A stretch of DNA of 64,000 nucleotides from Tepidibacter aestuarii (lineage in GTDB: Bacteria; Bacillota; Clostridia; Peptostreptococcales; Peptostreptococcaceae): positions 434,001-498,000 of the forward strand of contig NZ_OW235315.1 in the NCBI RefSeq assembly GCF_934924865.1, in the 5' to 3' direction. This document shows, in pieces, positions 25,931 to 36,167 of this stretch; the stretch's first letter is position 1, and every line of letters begins with the position of its first letter. The translations under genes and the position numbers were made by a program. Below the pieces are notes generated by a model that was given only the letters and a program-made list of their open reading frames with translations, made no database searches and was not told where the DNA came from.

Positions 25931-27043
25931 TTGATTAAATTTGAAAATGTAAAAAAAGCTTTTGAAAAAAATGTAGTAATTGAAAATTTAAATTTAGAAA
26001 TAAAAGAAGGCGAATTTGTTGTATTAATTGGAGAAAGTGGATGCGGTAAAACTACAACAATGAAAATGATTAACAAGCTTATAGAGTCTACTGACGGAAA
26101 GATATATATAAATGGCAAAGATATATCTAAGGTTAATCCTATCGAACTTCGTAAAAATATTGGATATGTAATACAAAAGGTTGGTCTATTCCCTCACATG
26201 ACTGTAGGTGAAAATATAGAATTAGTTCCTTTACTAAAACATTGGGATATTGAGAGAAGAAATAAAAGATCAAAAGAACTTTTAGATTTAGTGGGACTTC
26301 CATCTAATGAATATTACGATAGATATCCTCACGAACTAAGTGGAGGACAGCAGCAAAGAATAGGTATTGCTAGAGCACTTGCTGTTAATCCTGATATTAT
26401 ATTAATGGACGAGCCATTTTCAGCACTTGATCCAATTACAAGAGAACAGTTACAAGATGAAATGACTAGATTACAAGAAGAGTTAGGTAAAACAATTGTA
26501 CTAGTATCTCATGATATGGATGAAGCTATAAAACTTGCAGACAAAATAGCAGTAATGGATAATGGTAAAGTAATTCAATTCGATTCTCCAGAAGAAATTT
26601 TAATTAATCCAGTTAATGAATTTGTAGAAAATTTCGTTGGAAAAGATCGTCTATGGAGACAACCAGAATTATTACTAGCTAAAGATATAATGATAAAAGA
26701 TTATCCAAAAGTTTTACTGAGCAGAACTCCAGCCCAAGCTATAGAAAAAATGAAAGAAAAGAAGTTAGAGTTTTTAACTGTTGTAAATAAACAAGGTAAT
26801 TATGAAGGGTATGTTACGATAAAAGAATTAAAAGATAAAGCATCTAAAGTAAAAATGAAAGATATAAAAAATACAAGTATTGAACCTGTTCATGAAGATT
26901 TAAATATGGTTGAAGTTATTAATATTATGAAGAACAAGCATGTTAAATTTCTTCCTGTAGTAAATAGTGAAAACATAGTTAAAGGAGTAATTACAAAGAG
27001 CAGTTTATTAAATGTTATATCAGATTTAATTATTACAGATTAA
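25931..27043 (+). CDS. opuCA: Glycine betaine/carnitine/choline ABC transporter ATPase with CBS domains
   Basis: 370 residues. Walker A GESGCGKTT, signature [14 protein letters not shown] and Walker B IILMDEPFSALD belong to the OpuCA/ProV group, and two CBS domains occupy ~250-365 (AKDIMIKDYPKVLLSRTPAQ; VEVINIMKNKHVKFLPVV). In OpuA/OpuC systems such domains sense ionic strength. The TTG start has AAAGGAGG at proper distance. It forms a two-gene operon with a permease-binding protein fusion. Import of a compatible solute complements the adjacent abl synthesis genes. Confidence 0.9.
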   Translation: MIKFENVKKAFEKNVVIENLNLEIKEGEFVVLIGESGCGKTTTMKMINKLIESTDGKIYINGKDISKVNPIELRKNIGYVIQKVGLFPHMTVGENIELVPLLKHWDIERRNKRSKELLDLVGLPSNEYYDRYPHELSGGQQQRIGIARALAVNPDIILMDEPFSALDPITREQLQDEMTRLQEELGKTIVLVSHDMDEAIKLADKIAVMDNGKVIQFDSPEEILINPVNEFVENFVGKDRLWRQPELLLAKDIMIKDYPKVLLSRTPAQAIEKMKEKKLEFLTVVNKQGNYEGYVTIKELKDKASKVKMKDIKNTSIEPVHEDLNMVEVINIMKNKHVKFLPVVNSENIVKGVITKSSLLNVISDLIITD

Positions 27044-27061
27044 CAAAGGAGTTGATATTAA

Positions 27062-28615
27062 TTGATTTTAGATTATATGTTAAATAATATGGGATTAGTT
27101 ATACAAAAATTAATAGAACATATGCAAATTACTTTGATTGCGGTACTATTTGCTGTTGTTGTAGGAGTACCTTTAGGTATTATTGTATCGAGGAGTAAAA
27201 AATTAGGAAAATTAATATTGGGAGTAGCTAATGTATTTCAGACAATTCCTAGTTTAGCTTTGTTTGGATTCATTATACCATTACCTATAATAGGAGGAAT
27301 AGGTTATAAGCCTGCAGTAATCGTGTTATTTTTATATGCACTTCTTCCTATAATAAAAAACACATATATAGGAATTAACAGTATAGATAATGCAGTTATT
27401 GAATCTGCTAGAGGTATGGGAATGACTTCTAGACAAATTTTACTTATGGTAACACTTCCTTTGGCGTTTCCTATAATTATGGGAGGTATTAGGGTTGCTA
27501 CTGTTATCAATATAGGAACAGCAACTATAGCTTCATTAATAGGTGCTGGAGGACTAGGAGATTTTATTTTTAGAGGAATATCTATGAGTGATACAGGGAT
27601 AATTTTAGCAGGAGCTGTTCCTACTACAGTTTTAGCTTTATCTGTAGATTTTATATTGGGATTAGTAGAAAATAAATTACCAGTTAGTACTATAGGACAT
27701 GTAATAACAAATAAAAAAATAATGAAAAGAGCTTTAGTTGCTACTCTTATACCTATAATTGCTATAGGAAGTATATCTTACATCAAATCAATGGAATCAG
27801 ATGAAGTCATTAGGATTGGAACTAAAAATTATACGGAATCTCGTTTAATGGGAGAGTTGCTATCTGTATATATTGAAAATAATACAGATTTGAAAACTGA
27901 AATATCTGAATTAGGTGGGACACTACCTACTTTTAAAGCCATTCAATCAAAAAATATTGATATGTATGTAGAATATACAGGAACAGCATATACTACAATA
28001 CTTAAAAAGACAGGTGATATACCTTCATCTCAAGAAGTATACGATACTGTAAAGAAAGAATATAATGAACAATTTGGATTGACTTGGTTAAATCCTTTAG
28101 GATTTAATAACACTTATACTTTATCAGTAAAAAAAGAAATTTCTCAAAAATACAATTTAAAAACTTTTTCTGATTTGACAAATTACTCTGATAAGTTCAT
28201 TTTAGGTGCAACAGCAGAGATTTTAGAACGTCCAGATGGTTTTCCTGGTTTAAAAGAATTATATAATTTTAATTTTAAGGACATAAAAGCATTAGATCCA
28301 GGACTTCGTTATAATGCTATTGAAGATAATTCGGTTCAAGTCATAGATGCTTTTTCTACAGATGGTAAATTGCAAGAATTAGGTCTTGTGGTATTAAAAG
28401 ATGATAAAGATTATTTTCCACCATATTATGCTGTACCTTTAGTTAATAATAAAACTTTAGAAGAAAATAGTGAAATTAGACCACTTTTAGAAAAGTTGGA
28501 AAATATTTTAAATGATGAAGAAATGCAAAAATTAAATTATAGAGCAGATGTTAAAAAAGAAGATTTAAATTCAATAGCTACAGATTTCTTAAAAAGTAAA
28601 AATTTAATTAAATAA
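27062..28615 (+). CDS. Glycine betaine-type ABC permease fused to substrate-binding domain (OpuCB-OpuCC)
   Basis: 517 residues. Residues ~15-210 are a ProW/OpuCB permease (IESARGMGMTSRQILLMVTL is its EAA loop). After a further transmembrane segment (~220-240) comes an OpuCC/ProX binding domain (VIRIGTKNYTESRLMGELLS, ELGGTLPTFKAIQ, MYVEYTGTAY) held on the outer face. Permease-receptor fusion is known for this family. TTG start with AGGAG. With the CBS-domain ATPase it makes a complete importer for quaternary ammonium osmolytes. Confidence 0.9.
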   Translation: MILDYMLNNMGLVIQKLIEHMQITLIAVLFAVVVGVPLGIIVSRSKKLGKLILGVANVFQTIPSLALFGFIIPLPIIGGIGYKPAVIVLFLYALLPIIKNTYIGINSIDNAVIESARGMGMTSRQILLMVTLPLAFPIIMGGIRVATVINIGTATIASLIGAGGLGDFIFRGISMSDTGIILAGAVPTTVLALSVDFILGLVENKLPVSTIGHVITNKKIMKRALVATLIPIIAIGSISYIKSMESDEVIRIGTKNYTESRLMGELLSVYIENNTDLKTEISELGGTLPTFKAIQSKNIDMYVEYTGTAYTTILKKTGDIPSSQEVYDTVKKEYNEQFGLTWLNPLGFNNTYTLSVKKEISQKYNLKTFSDLTNYSDKFILGATAEILERPDGFPGLKELYNFNFKDIKALDPGLRYNAIEDNSVQVIDAFSTDGKLQELGLVVLKDDKDYFPPYYAVPLVNNKTLEENSEIRPLLEKLENILNDEEMQKLNYRADVKKEDLNSIATDFLKSKNLIK

Positions 28616-28629
28616 TTCAATATAACTTT

Positions 28630-28666
28630 AAAAAAGTCCTTACCAGTAAATGGAAAGGACTTTTTT
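28630..28666. terminator. Terminator of the OpuC-like operon
   Basis: AAAAAAGTCCTT pairs with AAGGACTTTTTT across a 13-nt loop. Confidence 0.88.
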
Positions 28667-28838
28667 ATATATAAGAAATTTGGGCATTGGATTGCAAATT
28701 TAGAATATTTTGTTAGCTGTAAGGTTAACATTTATATGAATAGGAATATTATTTTATGATTGAACTGTATATATTTAAACAATAACCATCGTGGAAAATA
28801 TTTACAAATATAAATAATAGGGAAGGAATGTATGAGGC

Positions 28839-30200
28839 ATGATGAGAGGTATAAGGGTTTTTAGTGACGATATCAAAAAGGAGCTTCGTAATTCTTTATC
28901 AAATATATTTGCATTTAATAAACATAAATATCTTAATGAACGTGATATTATTAAATATTGGAATGAAAAAGATGAAATTGAATCTCAAAATCCTTATTTA
29001 TTTTGGGACGAAGCTCATAAGTGCATAGTTGCAGTTATTTATTCCTATGAAAACAAAGAACAACTATTAGGTGGGGTTTTGCTAGATGTTATTCAAAGAC
29101 CTGAGCAGCTAGATATAGATTTCGGAAATTGTTTTTGTAGGGTTTTTAATGAGGATATACGAACAATTTCAAATACACATACACATTCTGACCTTTGGTT
29201 TGCACTTAGGCCAACACAGTTTCAAAGAGCAATTGCTAAATTTTCCACATTCATAACTACACCTATGGTAAAGTGGATGCAAATAGTTGAAAGTAGTACA
29301 GCTCTTAGTTATGAAGGAAATCCATTTACGTATTGTTTATTTATGATTAATGAAGAAAAATGGATAGAAAAAGCTTTGAGGGATAGATTTGTAAAATTTG
29401 CAGAATCTATTAAGTTAGAAAAAGGACTACTATCAGAAAAATGGGTAAGGTCTGCTGTAGATGTGAATAGGGTTGGTTTGGTTGGTTTAGGCCATGAAGG
29501 AGATTTGATTGGAATATTTAATATACCATCAGAAACTGAAGATAGAGACAGTTTGAGTTTTGCACCACATGAAAGCATGAGAGCAATACGTCACTTTTTA
29601 GTACCTGGTACTGCACTGTTTATTACTACAGCTAATGGAGATATATATATAATGCTTCCAAATGGTGCTATTTTTCATAAAACACAGGGTAGGTGGCATT
29701 ATTTAAATTATATACATGTGCATAATATATTATCAACACTATTTGATGAAGAGTTTGCATATTCATTACTTAGATTATCTCTTGATTTGAGTTTTGAGAG
29801 GCATGGTGCATTAATTATTATACCTGATAAAAATCAATTTATAGAAAAAATGGTTCCTGATCATGTTAAGAAAGAAAAAGTTAATAAAGATGTACGTAAT
29901 TCAGTTAAAGGATTAAATGTAAATATATTAATGCATAGGCAAATAATAATGGCTGCAGCGAAAATTGATGGAGCACTTGTTCTTTCAAAAGAAGGAATAG
30001 TTTTAGATGTAGCATGCATGGTTGCCGAACCTAGAAAAGAGGATATGAGTTTATTTGGTATAAATAATTTAAGGCGTTTTTCTGGGGCTAGAAGTACGGC
30101 AGCATGGAATTCAAGTATATATGGAACTTCAATTAAAATCTCAGAAGATGGGCCTATAACCATATATAATAAAGGAAAATTATTGGTTAAAATCGGTTAA
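28839..30200 (+). CDS. Protein with degenerate C-terminal diadenylate-cyclase (DAC)-like domain
   Basis: 453 residues, no signal peptide or transmembrane segment. The C-terminal ~90 residues follow the DisA/CdaA DAC pattern: KIDGALVLSKEG (DGA at 377-379) and, about 38 residues later, GARSTAAW (416-423) where active cyclases have GTRHRAA, then ISEDGPITIYNKGKL. The catalytic His-Arg pair is Ser419-Thr420, so synthesis of c-di-AMP is doubtful and a nucleotide-sensing role, as proposed for inactive DAC relatives, is more likely. I do not recognise residues 1-~330. Ribosome site weak (GAGG). Monocistronic; an alaX remnant abuts its 3' end. Confidence 0.6.
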   Translation: MMRGIRVFSDDIKKELRNSLSNIFAFNKHKYLNERDIIKYWNEKDEIESQNPYLFWDEAHKCIVAVIYSYENKEQLLGGVLLDVIQRPEQLDIDFGNCFCRVFNEDIRTISNTHTHSDLWFALRPTQFQRAIAKFSTFITTPMVKWMQIVESSTALSYEGNPFTYCLFMINEEKWIEKALRDRFVKFAESIKLEKGLLSEKWVRSAVDVNRVGLVGLGHEGDLIGIFNIPSETEDRDSLSFAPHESMRAIRHFLVPGTALFITTANGDIYIMLPNGAIFHKTQGRWHYLNYIHVHNILSTLFDEEFAYSLLRLSLDLSFERHGALIIIPDKNQFIEKMVPDHVKKEKVNKDVRNSVKGLNVNILMHRQIIMAAAKIDGALVLSKEGIVLDVACMVAEPRKEDMSLFGINNLRRFSGARSTAAWNSSIYGTSIKISEDGPITIYNKGKLLVKIG

Positions 30201-30209
30201 ATAATGTAA

Positions 30210-30398
30210 CTAATATTTTTAAATCATCTTCCACAAGGAATTAGTGAAGTTAGAATTATTGAAATTGAAGGATTAGACCTTAAAGTAGATGGAGGAACTC
30301 ATATGAAGAATACTATTGAGGTTGGAAAAATAAGAGTTGTAGATTATAAAAGTAAATGTAAAATTAATAAAAGAATATATATTGAGTTAGAAGATTAA
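30210..30398 (+). pseudogene. 3' remnant of an alanyl-tRNA editing gene (AlaX-like)
   Basis: An open stretch of 62 codons with no start codon reads LPQGISEVRIIEIEGLDLK, VDGGTHMKNTIEVGKI, then NKRIYIELED and stop. This is the C-terminal end of AlaX-type Ser/Gly-tRNA(Ala) deacylases (DGGTH is its zinc-site region). The 5' two-thirds, including the HxxxH part of the active site, are missing. It starts 9 nt after the DAC-like gene, so a deletion or insertion placed that gene against the fragment. Confidence 0.7.
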
Positions 30399-30422
30399 TT
30401 TATAGGTGGTAGAAAACTATAT

Positions 30423-30450
30423 AAATAGAGGCTAAATAATGCCTCTATTT
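30423..30450. terminator. Terminator after alaX remnant
   Basis: AAATAGAGGC pairs with GCCTCTATTT, followed by a run of Ts; probably the original alaX terminator. Confidence 0.85.
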
Positions 30451-30617
30451 TTTTTATGCATATACAGAAGATGCATGTAAAAAAACTACAATAATAGTAC
30501 AGTATAAAATAAATTGTATACAAAAAATAATTAATATTTAAAATGAGTAATATTATACTATCTTGATTTATATAATATTTAAATATTAAGATTTTATCAA
30601 AATGAAAAGGGGGGATA

Positions 30618-31631
30618 ATGATGAATATTACTAAGTTAGTTGATGTATATCGTGGTAGGAAAGTAGAGAGTTCTCATTTTGGACACGTAGTAGTTGTAAA
30701 TTCAAATGGAAAACTATTGTATTCTGCTGGTGATCCTAATCGAATAACATATGCACGTTCTTCAATAAAGCCAATCCAAGTAATTCCTGTAATAGAAACT
30801 GGCACAGCAAATAAATATAGATTAAGTAATGATGAATTAGCATTAATGTGTGCATCACATAGTGGCGAACCTCAGCATACTAATAAGGTTTTAGAAATAT
30901 TGGACAGAAATGGAATGGAAGAAAATATGTTAAAATGTGGAACTCATATCCCGCGAGGTAAGAATGTATATGAAAATTTAATTGTTAAAGGGAAAAAACT
31001 TACTCCTGTGTATAGTAATTGTTCAGGTAAACATACAGGAATGCTTTTAACAGCTAAACATATGGGAGAAACAATAGAAAATTATTATGAAATAAATCAT
31101 CCTGTACAACAAAGAATCTTAAATGTCATTTCTCAAATGACTAGTTGTAGAATTGAAGATATTGAAATAGGTATAGATGGTTGTGGAGTACCAGTACATT
31201 CACTACCTCTTTATAATTTGGCTTATGCATTTGCTAGATTAGCATGTCCTGAAAATTTTGGATTAAAAAGAGCTAAAGCGTGTAAAAGAATTACTACAGC
31301 TATGACTGAGTATCCTGAAATGGTTGGTGGAACAGGACGATTCTGTACTGACTTTATGAAGGCCACTAATGGAAGATTCGTTGGAAAAGCAGGAGCTGAA
31401 GCAGTTTATGCAATTGGAGATAAAGATACAGGCATAGGAATTGCAATTAAAATTGAAGATGGAAATTTTAGAGCAGTATATCCTACTGCAGTTGAAGTAT
31501 TAAAACAATTAAATATGATTAAAAAAGAAGAACTAGAAAAATTAAAAGATCATTATACACCAAAAATATATAACAACCGTAAAGAAGAAGTAGGAAAAAT
31601 CATTACATCTTTTAATCTGCAAAAGCACTAG
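30618..31631 (+). CDS. L-asparaginase II (Rhizobium-type)
   Basis: 337 residues of the asparaginase family found in Rhizobium etli (distinct from E. coli AnsA/B). Landmarks are ARSSIKPIQVIP, CASHSGEPQHT, CGTHIPRG, SNCSGKHTGML (nucleophilic Ser with Lys) and GCGVPVHSLPLYN. Cytoplasmic. It opens an operon-like run with a peptide transporter, a gamma-glutamyl hydrolase and a P1 peptidase, so its substrate may be a beta-aspartyl or amide product of imported peptides. The palindrome TTGTATACAA at 30514-30523 lies in the upstream region and may be an operator. Ribosome site AAGGGGGG. Confidence 0.88.
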   Translation: MMNITKLVDVYRGRKVESSHFGHVVVVNSNGKLLYSAGDPNRITYARSSIKPIQVIPVIETGTANKYRLSNDELALMCASHSGEPQHTNKVLEILDRNGMEENMLKCGTHIPRGKNVYENLIVKGKKLTPVYSNCSGKHTGMLLTAKHMGETIENYYEINHPVQQRILNVISQMTSCRIEDIEIGIDGCGVPVHSLPLYNLAYAFARLACPENFGLKRAKACKRITTAMTEYPEMVGGTGRFCTDFMKATNGRFVGKAGAEAVYAIGDKDTGIGIAIKIEDGNFRAVYPTAVEVLKQLNMIKKEELEKLKDHYTPKIYNNRKEEVGKIITSFNLQKH

Positions 31632-31672
31632 GTGCTTTGTATAAAATTACATAATATCAAGGGGGACTTTAA

Positions 31673-33253
31673 ATGCTAAAGAGATTGCTTGTTTTATTAA
31701 CTATCCTAGCTTTAATTGTAGGTAGTTTAGTTGGTTGTGGTCAAACAAATCAAGAACAACAACAAACTGGTGAAGAGGCTAAAAAAGAGGATAAAAATCT
31801 AGTAATAGCAGTTGCGGATACATTTGTTAGTATGGATCCACATGATACTAATGATACATTGTCTTATTCTGCTCAAAAGACAATGATGCAGGGGTTAGTA
31901 GGTTTTGATAAAGACATGAATGTTGTTCCAGTACTAGCAGAAGAATATGAGAGTAATGAAGAGGCAACAGAGTTCACATTTAAATTACATAAGGGAGTTA
32001 AGTTCCATGATGGAACAGACTTTAACGCAGAAGCTGTCAAAGTTAATATTGACCGTTTGGCAAATCCAGAAAACAAATTAAAAAGACATAGTTTATTTGC
32101 ATTAGTAGATAGAACAGAGGTAGTTAATGATTATACAGTTAAGGTGGTTCTAAAAGAGCCTTTTGGTGCTATGATAAATAACTTTGCACATCCAGCTGCT
32201 ATGATGCACAGCCCAAAAGCATTAGAAGAATATGGAAAAGAAGTATCTCGTAATCCTGTTGGTACAGGACCATTTGTATTTAGTGAGTGGGTTCCAGGGA
32301 ATCATATAAAAGTAGTTAAAAATGAAAACTATTGGAAAGCTGATTATCCAAAGGTTGATTCTGTTACATTTAAACCAGTAAAAGAAAATGGAAGTAGAAT
32401 TGCAATGTTACAAACTAAAGAAGCAGATTTTATTTATCCAGTGCCAGCAGAGCAAATTAAAGCAATTGATGGTAAAGATGGTGTTGTCATAGAAACTAAA
32501 CCATCAATTATAGCTAGATATTTATCAATGAATACTATGAAAAAGCCTTTTAATGATGCTAGAGTGAGAAAAGCTATAAACTATGCAATTAATAAAGAAG
32601 CATATTCAAAGGTAGTTTATGATGGATATACTGAAAAAATAGATTCTATTTTAGCTCCAAATACACAATATTATTCAAAACAAGATGAAACATATGATTT
32701 TAATTTAGAAAAAGCTAAACAGCTTATGAAAGAAGCAGGTTATGAAAATGGATTTGAAACTGAAATCTGGGGAAATAACAACAATACTACTGTAAAAGGT
32801 ATGGAGTTTTTACAACAACAACTTTCTCAAATAGGAATAAAAGCAAAAGTAGTTCCTATGGAATCAGGTACAAGAGCTGAAAAAATATGGAGTGTACAAA
32901 ATCCAGAAGATGCAGAGCTTCAAATGTATTACGGGGGCTGGTCTCCATCTACTGGCGATGCTGACTGGGGAATAAGACCGTTACTTGCAAGTGATTCATT
33001 CCCTCCATATTCATATAACACAGCATATTACAGCAATCCAGAAGCTGATAAGTGGATAAAAGAGGGTATAGCTACAGCAGATCCTGAAAATAGAAAAGAG
33101 GCTTATGCTAAAGCTCAAGAAATCTTGTGGGAAGATGCTCCATGGGCATTCTTATGTGTTAACTTAACTATGTCTGGTAAACAAGATTACTTGGAAGGAG
33201 TATATTTATTACCAGATGGAGCTCTTAGCGTAGAAGAAGCAGAAATTAAATAA
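31673..33253 (+). CDS. Peptide/glutathione-type ABC transporter substrate-binding lipoprotein
   Basis: 526 residues, family 5 binding protein (OppA/DppA/GsiB). The lipoprotein signal ends with VGC. The body shows VSMDPHDTNDTLS near the start, FKLHKGVKFHDG, GTGPFVFSEWVPGNHI and RKAINYAINKEA, all standard for the family. Anchored outside the membrane. It is followed by the other four transporter genes. A hairpin at 33262 separates it from them, a common way to give more binding protein than permease. Peptide identity unresolved. Confidence 0.92.
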   Translation: MLKRLLVLLTILALIVGSLVGCGQTNQEQQQTGEEAKKEDKNLVIAVADTFVSMDPHDTNDTLSYSAQKTMMQGLVGFDKDMNVVPVLAEEYESNEEATEFTFKLHKGVKFHDGTDFNAEAVKVNIDRLANPENKLKRHSLFALVDRTEVVNDYTVKVVLKEPFGAMINNFAHPAAMMHSPKALEEYGKEVSRNPVGTGPFVFSEWVPGNHIKVVKNENYWKADYPKVDSVTFKPVKENGSRIAMLQTKEADFIYPVPAEQIKAIDGKDGVVIETKPSIIARYLSMNTMKKPFNDARVRKAINYAINKEAYSKVVYDGYTEKIDSILAPNTQYYSKQDETYDFNLEKAKQLMKEAGYENGFETEIWGNNNNTTVKGMEFLQQQLSQIGIKAKVVPMESGTRAEKIWSVQNPEDAELQMYYGGWSPSTGDADWGIRPLLASDSFPPYSYNTAYYSNPEADKWIKEGIATADPENRKEAYAKAQEILWEDAPWAFLCVNLTMSGKQDYLEGVYLLPDGALSVEEAEIK

Positions 33254-33261
33254 TACTTTTA

Positions 33262-33291
33262 TAAGATAAGCACTGTAAGGTGCTTATCTTA
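33262..33291 (+). promoter_or_regulatory. Intra-operon hairpin after binding-protein gene
   Basis: TAAGATAAGCAC pairs with GTGCTTATCTTA over a 6-nt loop with no T-tract, so it is more likely an mRNA-stabilising or partial-attenuation structure than a full terminator. Confidence 0.7.
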
Positions 33292-33318
33292 TATTCTTGA
33301 AAAAGGAGGGGAGATTAA

Positions 33319-34239
33319 GTGGCAAATTATTTTATAAGAAGAATACTTGGTGTTATACCCACTCTTATATTGATATCTATTTTTGTGTTTTTATTTATAC
33401 ATATGATCCCTGGTGATCCGGCTAGACTTGTTGCTGGTGAAGATGCGACTGCTGCTGATGTTGAACTTATTAGAGAAGAATTAGGGTTAAATGAACCGTT
33501 ATACGTTCAGTACTTTGACTATATGAAAGGCATAATGCATGGAGATTTAGGAGTATCTTTAAAAACTAAAAAACCTGCACTTGAAGAAATATCAAATAGA
33601 TTCGTTCCAACAATGACTCTAGCTATTGCAAGTATATTTTGGGCAGGTATTTTTGGGCTAATGATAGGCGTTGCTTCATCGGTAAATAGAGGTAAATGGC
33701 AAGATTACATAGGGATGTTTTCTGCTGTCTCAGGTATTTCTCTTCCTTCATTTTGGCTTGGACTTATGCTGATACAGATTTTTGCTGTTAAGTTAGGGTG
33801 GCTTCCTACTGGTGGATATGGGACTTTAAAACATTATATTTTACCATCTATAACATTGGGGGCTGGTGTTGCAGCGGTTATGGCTAGGTTTTCTAGATCA
33901 TCAATTATGGATATTTTAAAAGAAGACTATGTAAGAACTGCTAGAGCAAAGGGATTAAGAGAAAAAATTGTTGTATGGAAACATGTATTAAGAAATGCTC
34001 TTATTCCTGTAGTTACTATAGTTGGATTACAATTTGGTTTTTTATTAGGAGGATCTGTAGTTGTAGAAACAGTTTTTAGTTGGCCGGGTATGGGAAGTTT
34101 ATTAATAGATTCTGTTGCATTTCGAGATTATCCAATAATACAGTCAGAGATACTTATTTTTTCATTCCAGTTTATAATTATCAATTTAATAATAGATCTA
34201 TTGTATGCAGTACTGAATCCTGAAATAAGTTATAAGTAG
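33319..34239 (+). CDS. Peptide ABC transporter permease, DppB/GsiC type
   Basis: 306 residues with six transmembrane helices. N-terminal [20 protein letters not shown] and the periplasmic-side [20 protein letters not shown] segment are standard for DppB. The EAA-like loop is [23 protein letters not shown] start with AAAGGAGGGG. Forms the channel with the next gene. Confidence 0.92.
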   Translation: MANYFIRRILGVIPTLILISIFVFLFIHMIPGDPARLVAGEDATAADVELIREELGLNEPLYVQYFDYMKGIMHGDLGVSLKTKKPALEEISNRFVPTMTLAIASIFWAGIFGLMIGVASSVNRGKWQDYIGMFSAVSGISLPSFWLGLMLIQIFAVKLGWLPTGGYGTLKHYILPSITLGAGVAAVMARFSRSSIMDILKEDYVRTARAKGLREKIVVWKHVLRNALIPVVTIVGLQFGFLLGGSVVVETVFSWPGMGSLLIDSVAFRDYPIIQSEILIFSFQFIIINLIIDLLYAVLNPEISYK

Positions 34240-34255
34240 TAGGGGAGGGATTAGA

Positions 34256-35155
34256 TTGACTGAGTATGTAGAAGAAAAAACAAATTATGAAGAAAAAGAA
34301 GAGATGGAAGATATAAGATCTCCTTTTTCTGAATTTTGGAGAAAGTTCAAAAAACAGAAGACAGCTATTGCTGCAGGGATATTTATATGCTTATTCATTA
34401 TAACTGCTATAATTGGTCCCCAAGTAGTACCTTATGATCCAGTTCAACCAGATTATGATCATATATTAGAAGGTCCATCTGGCTTACATTGGTTTGGAAC
34501 AGATGCTTATGGTAGAGATATATTCAGTAGAGTAATAGTTGGAGCAAGAATATCTTTAGCTGTTGGATTAAGTTCAGTTACGTTTGGTGCTATATTAGGT
34601 ACTATTTTAGGACTTATAAGTGGATATTACGGAGGATGGATTGATAGTGTAATTATGAGAATAGCTGATGTTTTATTTGCTTTTCCAGGAATTATACTAG
34701 CTATAGGAATTATAGCAATACTAGGACCTGGGCTTTATAACGTTGTACTTGCAGTAGCAGTATTTAGTACACCTATGTTTGCAAGGATAGTTAGAAGTAG
34801 TACCCTTTCAATGAAAGAAACAGTATATGTTGAAGCAGCTAAGAGCATAGGTACTAAGAATAAGAGAATAATGTTCAAACATATATTACCTGGTACTTTT
34901 TCAAGCATAATAGTGTATTTCACTATGAGAATAGGAACTTCTATATTGACAGCATCAAGCTTAAGCTTTTTGGGAATGGGAGCCCAACCTCCGACTCCAG
35001 AATGGGGAGCTATGCTAAGTTCAGGAAGAGACTATTTGGGGGTTGCTTCACATATAACATTTTTCCCAGGGCTTGCAATATTTATTACTGTTCTAGCATT
35101 TAATTTATTAGGTGATGGACTGAGGGATGCATTAGATCCTAAAATAGATAACTAG
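34256..35155 (+). CDS. Peptide ABC transporter permease, DppC/GsiD type
   Basis: 299 residues. A cytoplasmic acidic N-terminus ([19 protein letters not shown]) precedes six transmembrane helices. [20 protein letters not shown] is the diagnostic DppC motif, and [20 protein letters not shown] the ATPase-docking loop. TTG start with GGGGAGGG, 16 nt after the preceding stop. Second half of the peptide channel. Confidence 0.92.
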   Translation: MTEYVEEKTNYEEKEEMEDIRSPFSEFWRKFKKQKTAIAAGIFICLFIITAIIGPQVVPYDPVQPDYDHILEGPSGLHWFGTDAYGRDIFSRVIVGARISLAVGLSSVTFGAILGTILGLISGYYGGWIDSVIMRIADVLFAFPGIILAIGIIAILGPGLYNVVLAVAVFSTPMFARIVRSSTLSMKETVYVEAAKSIGTKNKRIMFKHILPGTFSSIIVYFTMRIGTSILTASSLSFLGMGAQPPTPEWGAMLSSGRDYLGVASHITFFPGLAIFITVLAFNLLGDGLRDALDPKIDN

Positions 35156-35174
35156 TTATAGAAGGGAGGTAATT

Positions 35175-36164
35175 GTGTTGCCTAAAAAAATAATAGAAAT
35201 AAATAATCTAAAGACATATTTTTTTAGTGACAATGGAGCTGTAAAAGCGGTAGACGGTGTAGATATTTATGTTAATGAGGGAGAAACATTAGGAATAGTA
35301 GGAGAATCGGGAAGTGGGAAAAGTGTAACATCTCTTTCGGTTATGGGTCTACTTCAAGATACATCAGGAAAAGTAGTAGATGGAACAATTAGATTTGAAG
35401 ATAAGAATTTACTAGATATAACAGAAGATGATATGAGAGACATAAGAGGAAATGATATAGCTATGATCTTTCAAGAGCCAATGACCTCTCTAAATCCAGT
35501 ATTAAAAATAGGGGAACAAATTCAAGAAGCTATTGAGCTTCATTTAAAATATGATAAACAAAAAGCTAAAGAACATACAATAAACATGTTAAAGCTAGTT
35601 GGAATTCCTCGTGCTGAAAGTATTTACTTTGAATATCCATTTCAGCTATCGGGTGGTATGAGACAGAGGGTAATGATTGCCATGGCCATGTCATGCAATC
35701 CCAAACTATTAATAGCAGATGAACCTACAACAGCATTAGATGTTACAATACAAGCTCAAATACTGGATCTAATGAGAAAACTAAAAAAAGAAGTAGGAAC
35801 TGCAATAATGTTTGTAACTCATGACTTAGGAGTAGTTGCAGAAATGTGTGATAGAGTTGCTGTTATGTATGCAGGAAGAGTAGTGGAAAAAGGAGATGTA
35901 TTTCAAATTTTTGAGAACCCAAAGCATCCATACACAAAAGGTCTTTTAAAGTCAATTCCTGTACTTCGTAAAAAAGTTGATCGTTTAGATTCTATACCAG
36001 GGAATGTGCCAAGCCCTAAAAATATGCCTAAAGGATGCAAATTTGCACCTAGATGCGGTGAAGTTATGGATAAATGTTGGAAAGAAGAGCCTTCGTTTTA
36101 TAGCATAGAAGAAAATCACATGAGCAAATGCTGGCTATGTGAAAATCTGCACGAGGGGGTATAG
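35175..36164 (+). CDS. Peptide ABC transporter ATPase, DppD type
   Basis: 329 residues. Walker A GESGSGKSV, Q-loop FQEPMTSLNPV, signature LSGGMRQRVMIAMAM, Walker B LLIADEPTTALD. The C-terminal oligopeptide-binding-associated region carries four Cys (CKFAPRCGEVMDKCWKEEP... CW), which in DppD proteins can hold an Fe-S cluster. GTG start with GGGAGG. Stop is 3 nt before the next ATPase. Confidence 0.92.
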   Translation: MLPKKIIEINNLKTYFFSDNGAVKAVDGVDIYVNEGETLGIVGESGSGKSVTSLSVMGLLQDTSGKVVDGTIRFEDKNLLDITEDDMRDIRGNDIAMIFQEPMTSLNPVLKIGEQIQEAIELHLKYDKQKAKEHTINMLKLVGIPRAESIYFEYPFQLSGGMRQRVMIAMAMSCNPKLLIADEPTTALDVTIQAQILDLMRKLKKEVGTAIMFVTHDLGVVAEMCDRVAVMYAGRVVEKGDVFQIFENPKHPYTKGLLKSIPVLRKKVDRLDSIPGNVPSPKNMPKGCKFAPRCGEVMDKCWKEEPSFYSIEENHMSKCWLCENLHEGV

Positions 36165-36167
36165 TCT

